A stretch of 64,000 nucleotides of DNA, taken from positions 118,990-182,989 of the forward strand of contig JACTVC010000045.1 in NCBI GenBank assembly GCA_018417955.1, in the 5' to 3' direction. Both the position numbers and the translations under genes were made by a program. The DNA is from Laccaria trichodermophora (lineage: Eukaryota > Basidiomycota > Agaricomycetes > Agaricales > Hydnangiaceae). The notes beneath the pieces are model-generated. The model was not told where the DNA came from, made no database searches, and saw nothing but the letters and a program-made list of their open reading frames with translations. Shown piece after piece: positions 10,228-20,535 of the stretch; the first letter of the stretch is position 1, and every line of letters begins with the position of its first letter.

Positions 10228-10450
10228 CCGAGGAACCTTTGTGTTGTGCAGCTATATGTTGAACAGGAAACGTGTAGAAAATTGGTTTAGGTTTCCCACA
10301 GGTGGGCGTGTCGTTTGCACGGAAGTGGTGTTGGAGAGGGACTGTGCGCTGGCACGCTTGGGTTGTGTTACCATCGAGTTTTTTTGGATGCTGAATACTC
10401 GTAGTTATACCTGGGTCTTACCCTTCGTCACTGAATGCCGTACAGTATGC
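10228..10450. other. Spacer between the MITE and duplication copy 2
   Basis: No gene or repeat recognised apart from its flanks. Confidence 0.4.
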
Positions 10451-11146
10451 TAGCATTTGCTTGGACAAGTTCTCCTCTCTAGTTAATTCGGTCGTGTCGC
10501 ATTTTGCACATCAGGAAAAAGCCTGTTTCTCATGAACCTGCATGGAACCCTTGGAAACTTGAAGCGACGAGGTAATAGAAACCAGGAAAAAGTACATTGA
10601 TTTAGGTAAATACATGACAGCCCTCCTTTCCGAAGAAACTATTTCACATCGGGATTGCCACCAGCCTGAATATTTCAACCATTCAATTGCAGGTCAGTCT
10701 CCCTGAGCGAATTCAGCTCCTTCCAACTAGGAAGATTAAATGCCGATGGTATCTTATCCCAATAATCACCCCGAGCAGATTCATACGCACTCATGCAAGC
10801 CGAACTGCAGGGGGCGCACAGCCCTTTACAATACACCCCCTTCAACCAGTTCCTGTTCCACCAATACGCCAAGGTGTGAGCTTTCCTGCCTGCTGGTTTC
10901 CTCTGGGTGATCGAAAGTCTGCCCTCTTGTGCTCTCGCAAGCTTGTCCAGGGCACATTTCTCCCGACGGACGCATTCAGGAGAGGGGGGTGTTCCCAGTA
11001 AGTCATCGTATGTCACGTCCATTATCTCGAGGTTTATTGTCCCCGCAAAGACGTTTCGTAGAACAGTCGCATGCTGAGAACTGTTCCAGGACGAAGTATC
11101 GCGAAACGTATGAGACGGCGTCGCGTCGGAACAGTGGTAATACACG
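10451..11146. repeat. Segmental duplication, copy 2 (partner 5631-6775)
   Basis: Contains the 5'-flank segment, the last 120 bp or so of the PKS remnant and the BTB C-terminal region. Relative to copy 1 it lacks 448 bp, joined at GTAA (about 10572). High identity suggests a fairly recent duplication. Confidence 0.85.
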
Positions 11147-11746
11147 GCAGGGAGTATCCATAACGCGTTGATGGACGTGGCAGTTACGATGATGTTGAGC
11201 AGCGTTTCTAATCCAAGAAACCATGGAGCACGAGCGCGGCACGCCCCGCCAATGGGATATAAAGCGTCCATGTCCATGGGGTAGTTCCGCTCCATGTGGA
11301 GGATTGAACGGCGACGAAGGTGTTGTACTTCATATTTATGGCTGAGCAGTGCGACGCTCAATACTATGTCGACTGAAACATCCTTTGGAGGAGGTTCAAA
11401 AAATCTTCTCGGGTTATTTAACCTGATCGAACACAAATTCGACATACTCACGCAGGATCGTAAATGGCCATAAGGGAATTCTTAACATCTTCGCCGTGAC
11501 ATTGGAGATGCGTCACAGGACAACCTTCGATACTCTCTGCTCCCTCTGGAGTAGGTTCTGAAAACACCCTTCGTAAAATCGGCGATCTAGCGGAGAGAAT
11601 GCCGCGGTGAATACGGAATTGGTAGTTCCCGCTTGGATGATATTATTTCCATCGTCAAACCAAAGGGCGGGCGGACGTTGGATAGGTTCAGAGCGAGATG
11701 TGGGTTTCGGAGGGGGTTTGCCCTGAATCTGATCTGATCCGTCCAT
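10675..11746 (-). pseudogene. BTB/POZ domain gene with a frameshift in exon 1
   Basis: Two exons (about 11746-11452 and 11404-10675) separated by a GTGAGT..AG intron of 47 nt. The protein starts MDGSDQIQGKPPPKP and enters a BTB domain at LWFDDGNNIIQAG. It continues in another frame as NYQFRIHRGILSARSPILRR and GCPVTHLQCHGEDVKNSL, then after the intron FFEPPPKDVSVDIVLSVALL and SHKYEVQHLRRRSILHMERN. That order matches agaric BTB proteins. The frame change lies near 11630, within GGAACTACCAATTCC, so a single indel (real or sequencing error) breaks the gene. The C-terminal half has Cys pairs and Trp-rich segments of unknown function. BTB proteins commonly mediate dimerisation or Cul3 recruitment. 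Confidence 0.72.
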
Positions 11747-11773
11747 TGTGCTCAGTGCTGAAATCAGGTGCAA

Positions 11774-12600
11774 TGAGTATTTTCAGAGCTGGAGTCTCGC
11801 ACTGACCTCAATCCGCCCTGATACCGTGAGGGAGAAGCAAACAATCGAGCGGGTTTGAACGGCGTTGGTAGATACGAGTAGAGTAAGCGCTGGTCGCATC
11901 CTTATCACGATTGACACGCTGTCACGTGGTATAATCCCGACGCGCAAAAAATGCGCTATTATTAGAGTGGGCTAGACTCGAACCCAGTCTCCGATGGTAG
12001 TGATTAATCCGAGTAAGGGAGTGTAGCGTTGAATTCGAAAAATTGCTAAAGCCACGGCTGGTGTCGAGACTAGCACTATGCCCGCATTTTTATGATTCGG
12101 CAATGAAGGAGTCGGACTCGGACTCGCCGTCACGGTATCTATTTCCCTCTTTAAATTTATGTGCATTGCGTACCTTCTTTGACGCGGCGCACTTCTTTTG
12201 CCTTTCTGTTGCGTTGAGGTTGTAAGCCCAAGGGGCCACCAGGATATTGAGTCCACATCGGATTGCCGCTAGTTGGTAAGTCGAGAGACCCGCCACTGTT
12301 GTTGTGTGATGGCTTCCCATAAACTTCGGGTAGTTGTGAATCATGAAGGGTGCGATGAGCGAACCGCGTCAGCGGTTCGTCGATGAGGCGACTTGTATAT
12401 TGGAATATTGCTGATCATTTTCTGGCACAGTATCTTTCGTGGCGTAGCCTATCCCTACCAGAGAGCGGTCACGCAGTGCCATGCAGTAGATACTCCTCCA
12501 TACTCCACGACCTACCCAGTCAGCTATACGCTGATTCTGCCTCATTCCGCGATGAGTAAGCGTGAGGCACGAGTGCGAAACTCATCTTAGGATAAGATAA
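11774..12600. other. Intergenic, no supported gene
   Basis: Short frames on both strands show no recognisable domain. A minus-strand stretch near 11972-12000 (GGGTTCGAGTCTAG) resembles a tRNA T-arm, but no D-arm, anticodon arm or matching acceptor stem could be found. Confidence 0.45.
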
Positions 12601-12605
12601 CGTCT

Positions 12606-12700
12606 GCGTCAGAACCAGACATCTCACTCAGGTGTAGATACTAATATATGTCTATCTTTTGGGAATGCGTTCCCCATCACTTTGGATCTGGTTCTGACGC
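12606..12700. repeat. 14-bp inverted repeat in the retroelement leader
   Basis: GCGTCAGAACCAGA at 12606-12619 is the exact reverse complement of 12687-12700, with a 67-nt loop. It lies just upstream of the Gag start at 12755. It could be part of the terminal/internal complementary repeats used by DIRS-type elements or a leader RNA hairpin. Confidence 0.7.
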
Positions 12701-12754
12701 TAAGAAATCATCCGTCGGTCATCTCACAAAAGTTTTTTTTGACATCTGCTCCTG

Positions 12755-14236
12755 ATGGCTGACACCGCTTCTGCCACTCCTACCGCACCTACCGGTACTG
12801 CTTCCTCTGCTCCTACTGCCCCTATTGCCGACTATGTGCAACCCCTTGGTACTGACGGCGTGCAGCCTCGCGTTCCGCGTACCCACACCTCTCCCACTAT
12901 TATCCAGCTTTTGAAGAACCTGTCGCTGACCAACATCCTACACCGGAACAAACAAATCGAGGCAGATAATGATGCCAGATCCGCCAAGACGTTGAATAAC
13001 GCTCTAGACCCCGTCGGCCACCCTCAACCGGGATCAGAAGTTGCCTCCTTGATCACTATCGATCCCGAGGATCTTGCCCGATTAAGGGTCCCCTCCTTCT
13101 TTGCTTCTGTCCGTGATTTCGTTTACAGCAGCCTTGCGAGGCATCTTGCTGATGAGGAGTTGAAAGAAAAAGAAGAGAAGAAGAGGAAGGATGATGATAT
13201 TCTTGCTGAGGATGCCAGGGTCTCCAAAAGACGGTGTATGGATGGTTCCAACCACGTTGAGAGGGTGGTTGGGGAGCCTATTCCTATTGAATTCCCACAG
13301 TCTTTATATGACACTGAACTTTGTGTTGCAGTTCCTCTTCCTTTCTTTCTCACCCGGAATTTACGGTCCCTTGTTGATGAGGCATCAACCCTTCCTACTG
13401 TCAAGTCCAACCCTGCGCCCGGCGAGACCAAGGGTACTTATATTCTAAATATAGAGAAGCTCTCCAACCGTTTTGGAAAGGAATTAACCCTCACTTGTAG
13501 CCAGTGGTCTGAGGCCGCTGCTAATATGTGGAACTTTCAGATCTCGAGGGACAAGTCGGGCAGTGTTGGCGAACATGCCACTTGGTTTGAAAAGCATTTC
13601 AATTTTTTTAACATGTTGAACAAGAGAGATGAATTATATGACGCGTGGAAGGTCATGGAACTTGAGTTCCGCCAGGACCACCGCAGCCGCCACCTCAAGT
13701 TCAGCGCTACAGACTATGACAAGGCGTTGGGTCTTACTGAGGAGAGCCATAACTTGACTCAAAAGCTGCGCAAAGAATTCCAGGACTTTGTCAATTCTTC
13801 CCAGACAGCGACTGGGCGGCCTCAGGGTCCACCTTACCGGGCTAATGGTTCCTTTTCTCAAAGGGTCCCACCACGAGGACCTTCCAGTTCGCTGATCTCT
13901 GATTCCCAGCCCTTTCCGTCAGGCAGCGGCAAGTCTTCCTCCACTGCCGTCTGCCTTATCTGCGCATGTAGGGGACACACCGTTTTCTTCCATCTCAAGG
14001 CCACCACTCCCGCCAAATTTGTCGACGGAAAGGTCGCATGGGCAAAATGCAACCCGGGTTTCGGCCTCGCCACTCCCGACAACCAGGTCATTTGCATCAA
14101 CTGGAACATCCGAGGCCCTGACGCCACCTCTCAGTGTGCCTCCCTCCACAAAGAGGACCGCCTCCACTTGTGTTCCTTTTGCGGGAGCAAAGGACACCAC
14201 GCTCTCTCCTGGACGTGTCGTGCCAAGACTTCCTGA
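12755..14236 (+). CDS. Retroelement Gag-like protein with two zinc knuckles (493 residues)
   Basis: Uninterrupted frame. The N-terminus is Ala/Thr/Pro-rich, the middle has a charged coiled-coil-like segment (LADEELKEKEEKKRKDDD, about residues 131-148), and the C-terminus has two Cys/His clusters (CLICACRGHTVFFH about 402-415, CSFCGSKGHHALSWTC about 473-488) typical of nucleic-acid-binding Gag proteins. It ends at TGA just where the polymerase frame takes over in another frame, so expression of the downstream product would need reinitiation, frameshifting or a separate start. Confidence 0.72.
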   Translation: MADTASATPTAPTGTASSAPTAPIADYVQPLGTDGVQPRVPRTHTSPTIIQLLKNLSLTNILHRNKQIEADNDARSAKTLNNALDPVGHPQPGSEVASLITIDPEDLARLRVPSFFASVRDFVYSSLARHLADEELKEKEEKKRKDDDILAEDARVSKRRCMDGSNHVERVVGEPIPIEFPQSLYDTELCVAVPLPFFLTRNLRSLVDEASTLPTVKSNPAPGETKGTYILNIEKLSNRFGKELTLTCSQWSEAAANMWNFQISRDKSGSVGEHATWFEKHFNFFNMLNKRDELYDAWKVMELEFRQDHRSRHLKFSATDYDKALGLTEESHNLTQKLRKEFQDFVNSSQTATGRPQGPPYRANGSFSQRVPPRGPSSSLISDSQPFPSGSGKSSSTAVCLICACRGHTVFFHLKATTPAKFVDGKVAWAKCNPGFGLATPDNQVICINWNIRGPDATSQCASLHKEDRLHLCSFCGSKGHHALSWTCRAKTS

Positions 14237-16190
14237 AGATTTCTTCTCTGTTGCCTGCCCCCTTCCTCTTTCTTACACTGATTTCTCGCTCTCTATTGTT
14301 CCTCGCCCCCCCCTCGCTTTTTCCACTGCCCACCATTCTTCTATTTTTGACCGCATCGCGCACCCTTATAATTCTGATGCCTTCGACTCCCTTCTCCTCA
14401 AGCATGGTCTCTACTCCGCCTATCCTCTCCTTTCTGACAACCTGAGGCATGGTTTTCCCCTCGGACGCATGCCTGCTCTCTTGGAATCCGTTATCCTTCC
14501 CAATAACCCTTCCACCTACCCTTACTTGCAAGATATACAGGATTACCTGCAAAAGGAACTTCTCGCTGGTAGGATGTCAGGCCCCTTCTCTCGTGAGGAG
14601 GTGGAACTTATCCTGCGTGGTCCTTTCTTTTCTTCTCCTTTCATTGTCGATGTCCAGCCCCAGCAACCTGGCACCCCCGACAAAATTAGGATTTGCAGGC
14701 ATCTTTCCAAGGGCTCAAAGTCACAACCCTCTGTCAATTCGCACATCCGGAAGGAAGATTTCCCGACGCGCTTTGATCTAGCGTCCAAGGTTGCCGAAAT
14801 CGTGAGTTCCCCCTTTTCTATTCCTTCCCCACATTTTCTCTACGTTTTGTTACACACCCCTTTGCGTTTTGTGCGTGGGGTGTTTTCTTCTTTGCTGCTG
14901 TATGCGGCTTTTGGGATGTTTGCATCCTTGATGCGCTATCTCGGACCTCTGTCCATGTTTCTCTTGCGCACCTTGCGCCTTTTCTCTGGGCTAGGCATTT
15001 CGTGTGCCCCCATACTTCTACGACTCTTGCCCTCTTTTGGCACTTCTTCACCCTTCTACCATGCGTGCCTCATGGCTTATTCTTTCACTGCTCCTCTTCC
15101 TACTTTGTTCCTCTGTATGAACCTCTTTTCTCATCTGCACTGTTGTAGATCGCCCTGGCTCCTCCAGGGACTCAGGCTTGTACTTTGGACATTGCCAAAT
15201 TCCATCGTACTTGTCCCATTCTACCGTCTCACAAGCCATGGCTTGTCGTCCAAGGGCACCCTGGCCAATTTTTCATCGATCACGCCCACCCTTTCGGTGC
15301 TGCTTGCGCTAGCAGCAACGCCGGGATGATCGCTAACGCCGTGGTGGATATCTGGAAAGCGGAAGGGGTTTTCCCCGTCCCCAAATACGAAGATGACCTC
15401 AAGGTCTTTCGTGTGCCTTCCGCGTCGGGCATCTTTCGTGATGGGGACTTTTCCTATGATTACGACCGTTCGGAAATGTTGCGTCGCATTAGCCCTTTAG
15501 GTGTTCCCTGGCACGATGAAAAGGGGGACGACCATTTCCTCTTCGTTACTACCTTTATTGGTTTCCTCTGGGACATCCCCAGAAAGCTCGTCAGCCTTCC
15601 TGACGAGAAGCGGCTGAAGTTCCACGAGCGTGTCCGCCGCTTTCTTAATGATTTTCGACATCGCCCTTGCCACCTGCTGGATGTCGAGAAGATTCATGGT
15701 TCCTTGTGCCATGCCGCCTTTGTCTACATGGATGGACGTTCTCGCCTACCCTCACTTTCAAATTTTGCATCTGCCTTTCACAACAACGAGCTTATGACGA
15801 GGCATCCACCCCATTCCATGATGACGGATCTTTCTTGGTGGCTCCAGACGCTTGAGGTGGGTGGTGCCTCTCGTGCTCTACGTCCCCGAGGCCCCCTCCA
15901 AGACCTTGGCCTCTATGTTGATGCCTCTACTTCGTGGGGTATTGGTATTATTATTGGAGACCGCTGGGCTTCCTTCCAACTCTCTCCTACCTGGAAAGTT
16001 GCTGGTAGGGACATTTGCTGGCTCGAGACTCTTGCAGTCGAGCTATTATCTTATTTCCTGGAGGAGATGGGTTTGCAGCACTGCCGCTTGCTTATCCACT
16101 CTGATAATCAGGGCACTATTGGTGCGTTAGAGAAGGGGCGTAGCCCCAACTCTCACATTAACCTCTCCCTCCGTCGTACTTATCGTGTTG
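14225..16190 (+). pseudogene. Retroelement reverse transcriptase-RNase H, with a 347-nt intron, truncated 3'
   Basis: The first coding part runs from about 14225 to 14801 (SDAFDSLLLKHGLYSAYP, HIRKEDFPTRFDLASKVAEI). A 347-nt interval with GTGAGT at 14802 and TAG at 15146-15148 interrupts it in phase 0. Coding resumes at 15149 as IALAPPGTQACTLDIAKF, which contains the RT motif A Asp, and continues to the catalytic YEDD box (FPVPKYEDDLKVF, about 15376-15414). RNase H follows with YVDAS, WLETLAVEL and IHSDNQG supplying the acidic residues. Coding similarity ends near LRRTYRV (about 16185); the tail to 16270 is unrelated. The element is therefore incomplete and unlikely to be autonomous. Confidence 0.75.
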
Positions 16191-16325
16191 AGAAAGCGGA
16201 ATCATGTAAATCAAATATACAGCCTTTGACAACAAATAAAATCATGCGGATCATTGACTTGCAAGTGTAAACTGGCAACAAAGGAAAAAAATGCTTCTAG
16301 TGTGTAACGTATCCAGTATTCTTAT

Positions 16326-17451
16326 TCAGGTGAACCTGTCAAACCAGCCAGCGATCCCACGAGCGGATTCTTCCTTGGACCAGCCTAGAACAACACAATG
16401 TTGTAGTCGGTTTCTATGAGGCAAAAAGATGGACTTACGAATGACCTCGACTGAAGGATCACCTCGCGTTGCGAATCCATGTTCCACACCGCCAAATAGC
16501 TGGACATGATAGGTTGCCTTGATTTCGTCTAAAAGATCTTCTGCGCGGCGGCGAGACTCGGTGGGGAAAGTTGGGTCAATTGCTGTTGGAGGAATTGTGG
16601 GCGTTAGGAGGATGAATTAAAAAATGGGCCGGCACCAACCCGCCAGAGACAGTAAGAGAGGCTCTAAGAGATATGTGTAAGCACGGGGACATCAAAGGGA
16701 AAATATTCACGTACTCTTAAGTTTCTTGAAGTGGTCGTCCGTTAGGTATGCAGGGTGGATGAAAGCGGCTGTGGAGGTATTAAGCAACTTTCGCTGGGGA
16801 TTTCATGGAGTGCGGGCTCACCAGCGACAATCCTATCGCCAGCAGCAAGTTCCATGGTAAACGGCGCACCAAAGCAATAGCCTATAATTTATATGGAAGC
16901 GTTAACCTTAACGCTATCAATTGTAGTTACGACTAACCGGCAGCATAGTACTTCGCGTCAGGACCTAGAGTAAATAAAACGTAGGAATGCCAAGAAGACG
17001 AACGAGTAAGAGTAGCGTACCATATTTGTCTATGACGGCATCGATCCACTTCGGGGTCACCTCTTTCGCCTTGACCAAGCATTTATCGATCCAGGGCCAT
17101 AACTCAAATCCCGGCTCGGTGTGTAGATGGACAGCATCGCCGAAAAAATAATCGACACCCAAAACATGAAACCCTGACATCCATGAGGAACTAGAAACGA
17201 TAGATTATCACGCGCTACATACCTTGCGACGCGTAATAATCTTGTAAGAGTTGATTGTTCAAGAAATAAGGCCCAAAGATATCCGAGAAGAACAGGATGA
17301 CTTTCTTGGGGCCCTCCGACTGGACGGTGGGGGGCTCTGAGAGGTAGGTTCGCAGATCTGCGATAGTAACAGTCGTTCCGGCTGGTTCGCCAGAATGCTT
17401 GAAGCCTTTGGCGCAACATTCACCTGGTGGACCAGCGAGGACAGTAGACAT
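16326..17451 (-). CDS. Dienelactone hydrolase-family protein (alpha/beta hydrolase)
   Basis: Eight exons (17451-17223, 17173-17021, 16964-16938, 16881-16822, 16768-16715, 16663-16640, 16582-16439, 16384-16326) total 750 nt and give 249 residues with no internal stop. That exact length and all GT..AG borders support the model. The start reads MSTVLAGPPGECCAKGF. The nucleophile Cys is in GYCFGAP, the acid in AAIDPTFPTESRR, and the His in GVEHGFATRGDP, the Cys-Asp-His triad of the DLH family. The prototype hydrolyses dienelactone to maleylacetate in aromatic degradation; most fungal relatives have undefined substrates. Exons 3 and 6 are only 27 and 24 nt. It is divergent from LAP copy 1 across a 458-bp intergenic region, which probably holds both promoters. 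Confidence 0.92.
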
Positions 17452-17909
17452 AGTTAAGAGGCGTGTAGTTTGGTGGCGAGTGGGCTAAAATTCGGTCGCA
17501 TATAAGGATGCGGCTGAATCATCCTGGTGGACATGGCCGAGTCATCTCCGGTGGACATAGCTGAATCAGCTCCTATTGAGGGTCTGAGGTTTATCATCCA
17601 TATGAAACAAGGGCACAGTCGGGCAGGAGAATTGACAAAGAAAATAGCATGATGTGTCATGTTACAAGAATTGCTCGTCTAGATCTTCCGAGGTTGCTTG
17701 CAGCTTGTGACATTGAACGGATTGGTTCAGAAGATGCATATAAGCTGCGCAGCCTATCTGTAGCACAAGGGGCGGTGTGGCGGACATAAGCGCAGACTAT
17801 GCGTATACGACGATGAGAGAGCTTGAATTTGGCTTGAATCGATGTTTGAACATTCAAGTATATGGCGGAGGAGATAAGGTAGGGTTAGGGTTCGAGCTCT
17901 TTCCATTCC
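17452..17909. promoter_or_regulatory. Divergent promoter region shared by the hydrolase gene and LAP copy 1
   Basis: 458 bp that is not repeated elsewhere in the window. A TATA-like AGTATATGG lies at about 17855, and a telomere-like TAGGGTTAGGGTT at 17880-17892, some 18 bp before the LAP start codon. The 10-kb repeat begins at about 17905, so this unique promoter sits only upstream of LAP copy 1; copies 2-5 have the end of the preceding unit there. Confidence 0.6.
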
Positions 17910-20197
17910 ATGCTCCGAACGGTCACCCGACTGTTGCCACCATCTTCTTATCGGATATCCCATCGTACAATGTCCTCCGCATTCATCGTTCCATACGACC
18001 TCAAGACACTCGTCCAGATTGCGCCTGGGGTTGACGTTGCAGAGCTGTGGAACTCCACTCCTCAGGGAGACAAGCCATCAAAAGTGGGGACGACCCGGAC
18101 GTTCTACAATACCCCACAGGGCAAGGTCACGACTGTATCGTCTTTGGGCAGTGGCTTCGCAGAGAAGAGTGCTGACGCCAAGAGGGAATTGGTCAGGAAG
18201 TCTGTTGGAAACGGCGTGAAGGCGTTGAAGGCATTGGAAGGCGTCAAGGATGTTACCGTGGATGAGTCTGCGGACCCTCATGCTGCTGGTCAGTTCACCT
18301 TGCATTTGCGTGGCCATTTATCTGATTGACTATTATAGCTGTCGCCGCACATCTGGCTCTGTACAGCTTCACCCTGAAGACCTCTCCGCCATCGCGATTC
18401 AACCCCAACCTCACAGAACCCATCCCCCCAAAGCTCACCTTCGACCCTCTGCAGACCTCCAAAGAATGGGATCGAGGTGTTATTTTTGCCCAGGCTCAGA
18501 ACCTCGCTCGTACAGTGCGTATTCATGACACGTCATGAAATGTATCTTACCCATACTCTTGCAGCTCATGGAACTCCCAGCTAACATTCTTACGCCAACG
18601 GTTTGTATCTCCTCATGAGGTGTGACGCGAGATCCTGACACCCGCTCTAGGAGTTTACCAAGCGAGCGAAGGAAAATTTTGCTGACATTCCGAACGTCGA
18701 GATCATCGTCCGAGACGAAGCCTGGGCCGCTGAAAAAAATATGGTAACCCTCACTTGGACTTAATAAATCTACCTGATCTCATCGTCATTTCAGAACGTT
18801 TTTCTTTCCGTTACACAAGGCACCACAGAGCCTGCGAAAATCCTCGAGATGTATGTTCACTTCTTCAGTTCCCCAACGTCATACTTACTTCCGGCAGTCA
18901 CTACAAAGGCGCCCCAGACAAAAACGCCCCACCACTGGCCTTTGTCGGAAAGGGCATCACGTTTGATTCAGGAGGCATCAGCTTGAAGCCTGCAGCTGCA
19001 CGTCCATCCCTTAATTCCCACCATTTCGTCGCTCATCTTAATTAGGGTATGAAACTCATGCGTGGAGACATGGGAGGCGCGGCGGCCGTCGTCTCGGCCG
19101 CATGGGCCATCGCCAAATTGCAGCTACCGTACTGTATTTTCTACAGCTTTCTCCGAATTGTCTTTGACTGTTGCTCTTCAGTGTCAATCTCGTTGTCACT
19201 ACTCCTCTGACAGAGAACATGCCCGGACCCAGCGCTACCAAGCCTGGCGATATGTGAGCCCTCTATATCCCATCCTTCTTCATTGATGCTTACGATGTTG
19301 TACCCATAGATTTTACGCCATGAACGGTAAATCGGTAGAAGTGGATAACACGGACGCCGAGGGGCGGTTGGTTCTCGCTGGTATGTCTCTCTTTGACCCC
19401 TCCATTGCGCAGAGACGTGTCTAATTCGGCAGATGCGATCTACTACATGGCAACGGAGTATAAACCACATACACTTATCGACGTCGCCACTCTCACAGGG
19501 TGAGTTCTTCCCCCTCCTCCATTACCGCCATGTTGAATTCATGCTTCTTCTTAGAGTCATGGTGATCGCTGTTGGCGAGGTGTATTCCGGCGTATTCTCA
19601 GTCCGTCCATTCCTGACCTTTTCCCTCAATGATGATATGACGTGAATTGTTTTGTAGACCTCAGACGAACTCTGGAACGAGCTCCACGCTGCGGGTGAGG
19701 TCGAGTACGACCGATTCTGGCGCATGCCGTTGGATGAAGATTTTGGCCCGCAAATTTATTCCAGTAATGCCGATTTGCAAAATGTGCGTTCTCTTTGACA
19801 CCTCCCACTTCACCTCCTCCTGTCTTATCCCATCCTTTCAACTACCTTCACTTTATAGACCGGAGGTAGACCCGCAGGCTCATGCACAGCTGCGCTGTTC
19901 CTCAAAGCCTTCGCTGAGGGCGCCAGCCCCGAAGAAGGTAAAGAACCAGAGATGAAATGGGCACACATAGATATTGCTGGATCCATGGAGGTTTGTTTCT
20001 TCTTCATCTTTTACTCAAGTCTGTTGCTCACGTCTTCCCCCCCGTAGGCTACGAGGCCCACGCCGTACCAAGAAAAGGGTATGACTGGTCGGCCTGTCAG
20101 GTGAGACTTTGTTTTGGATGATTAGTGGAAGATGTATTAATCGTGGGTTTATAGGGCGTTGGTTGAGTATGTAACGCGGCTTGCTGGGGCGAAGTAA
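17910..20197 (+). CDS. Leucyl aminopeptidase, peptidase family M17 (LAP copy 1, intact)
   Basis: Fifteen exons (17910-18288, 18339-18514, 18565-18600, 18651-18743, 18795-18850, 18898-18997, 19046-19128, 19182-19253, 19310-19380, 19433-19499, 19555-19600, 19658-19783, 19859-19990, 20048-20100, 20155-20197) sum to 1533 nt, giving 510 residues, the usual M17 size. Metal and catalytic motifs are complete: [11 protein letters not shown] (Lys and Asp), RGDMGGAA (Asp), and the signature NTDAEGRL (Asp, Glu, catalytic Arg). M17 enzymes are di-metal (Zn/Mn) aminopeptidases, usually hexameric, that remove N-terminal Leu and similar residues. The first 20 residues ([20 protein letters not shown]) are basic and could be a mitochondrial presequence, with an alternative start at 17970. 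One oddity: the intron after SLKPAA starts with GC (18998) instead of GT; without splicing there the frame meets a stop. Confidence 0.9.
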
Positions 20198-20535
20198 AGA
20201 TACAGATTGGAATTACGGAGGCAAGTTGGCTCTGCGTGTAGAAGACAAGAAGTAGTTTGTCTTTGTTTCAAACAGGGAAGTTGGCTGAATGGGAGCCGCC
20301 ATGGTGTCGGAAAAAAGTCAGACCAAGCGAAAATTGAAGCCTAAGTTGAAAAAAGTTCTACTTTTTTACAATGTCTAATCATAGTTTCGCCTCCCCGCAG
20401 GGAGCTCATTTCAATTAAAAATGTCTGGCCACTGCAATTTTCGTGCAACGGCCAGACGTGGTTCAGCGTGACATATTTTACTGACTACCGACGTGAAGGG
20501 GTACTATTTACTCTCAGAAAAGGCCTAGACGAGGG
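20198..20535. other. Convergent intergenic region with a stem-loop (unit 1)
   Basis: Between the 3' ends of LAP (+) and the minus-strand Ser/Pro-rich frame. It contains the inverted repeat 20423-20457: 14-nt arms starting GTCTGGCC and ending GGCCAGAC around a 7-nt loop, with two mismatched pairs in this unit. Corresponding stem-loops lie at 30404-30438, 40445-40479, 50423-50457 and 60494-60528 (perfect in the last). Confidence 0.65.

Larger units (their letters stand above)
12600..16190 (+). mobile_element. Truncated retroelement, DIRS/Ngaro-like (Gag, RT, RNase H; no recombinase)
   Basis: A leader with a 14-bp inverted repeat (12606-12619 and 12687-12700) precedes a Gag-like frame, a reverse transcriptase and an RNase H frame. 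Homology to the element stops at about 16185, within the RNase H region. The downstream tyrosine recombinase and 3' repeats expected of a DIRS/Ngaro element are absent. The family assignment rests on the recognisable agaric RT/RNH sequence style and is moderate. No LTR flanks are visible. Confidence 0.72.

Noticed and set aside
9911..10290. Short open frames inside and near the MITE
   Set aside because: They span the terminal inverted repeats and encode nothing recognisable; the element is non-autonomous.
11965..12010. Possible tRNA on the minus strand (GGGTTCGAGTCTAG)
   Set aside because: Only a T-arm-like stretch is present. The T-stem pairs poorly, and no D-arm, anticodon arm or acceptor partner was found.
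12090..12344. Minus-strand basic frame (KKCAASKKVRNAHKFKEGN)
   Set aside because: It could be a transposase scrap, but no motif or flanking repeat supports this.
14019..14230. Polymerase frame starting at 14019, overlapping Gag
   Set aside because: The sequence there is the Gag zinc-knuckle region read out of frame; polymerase-like sequence begins only near 14225 or later.
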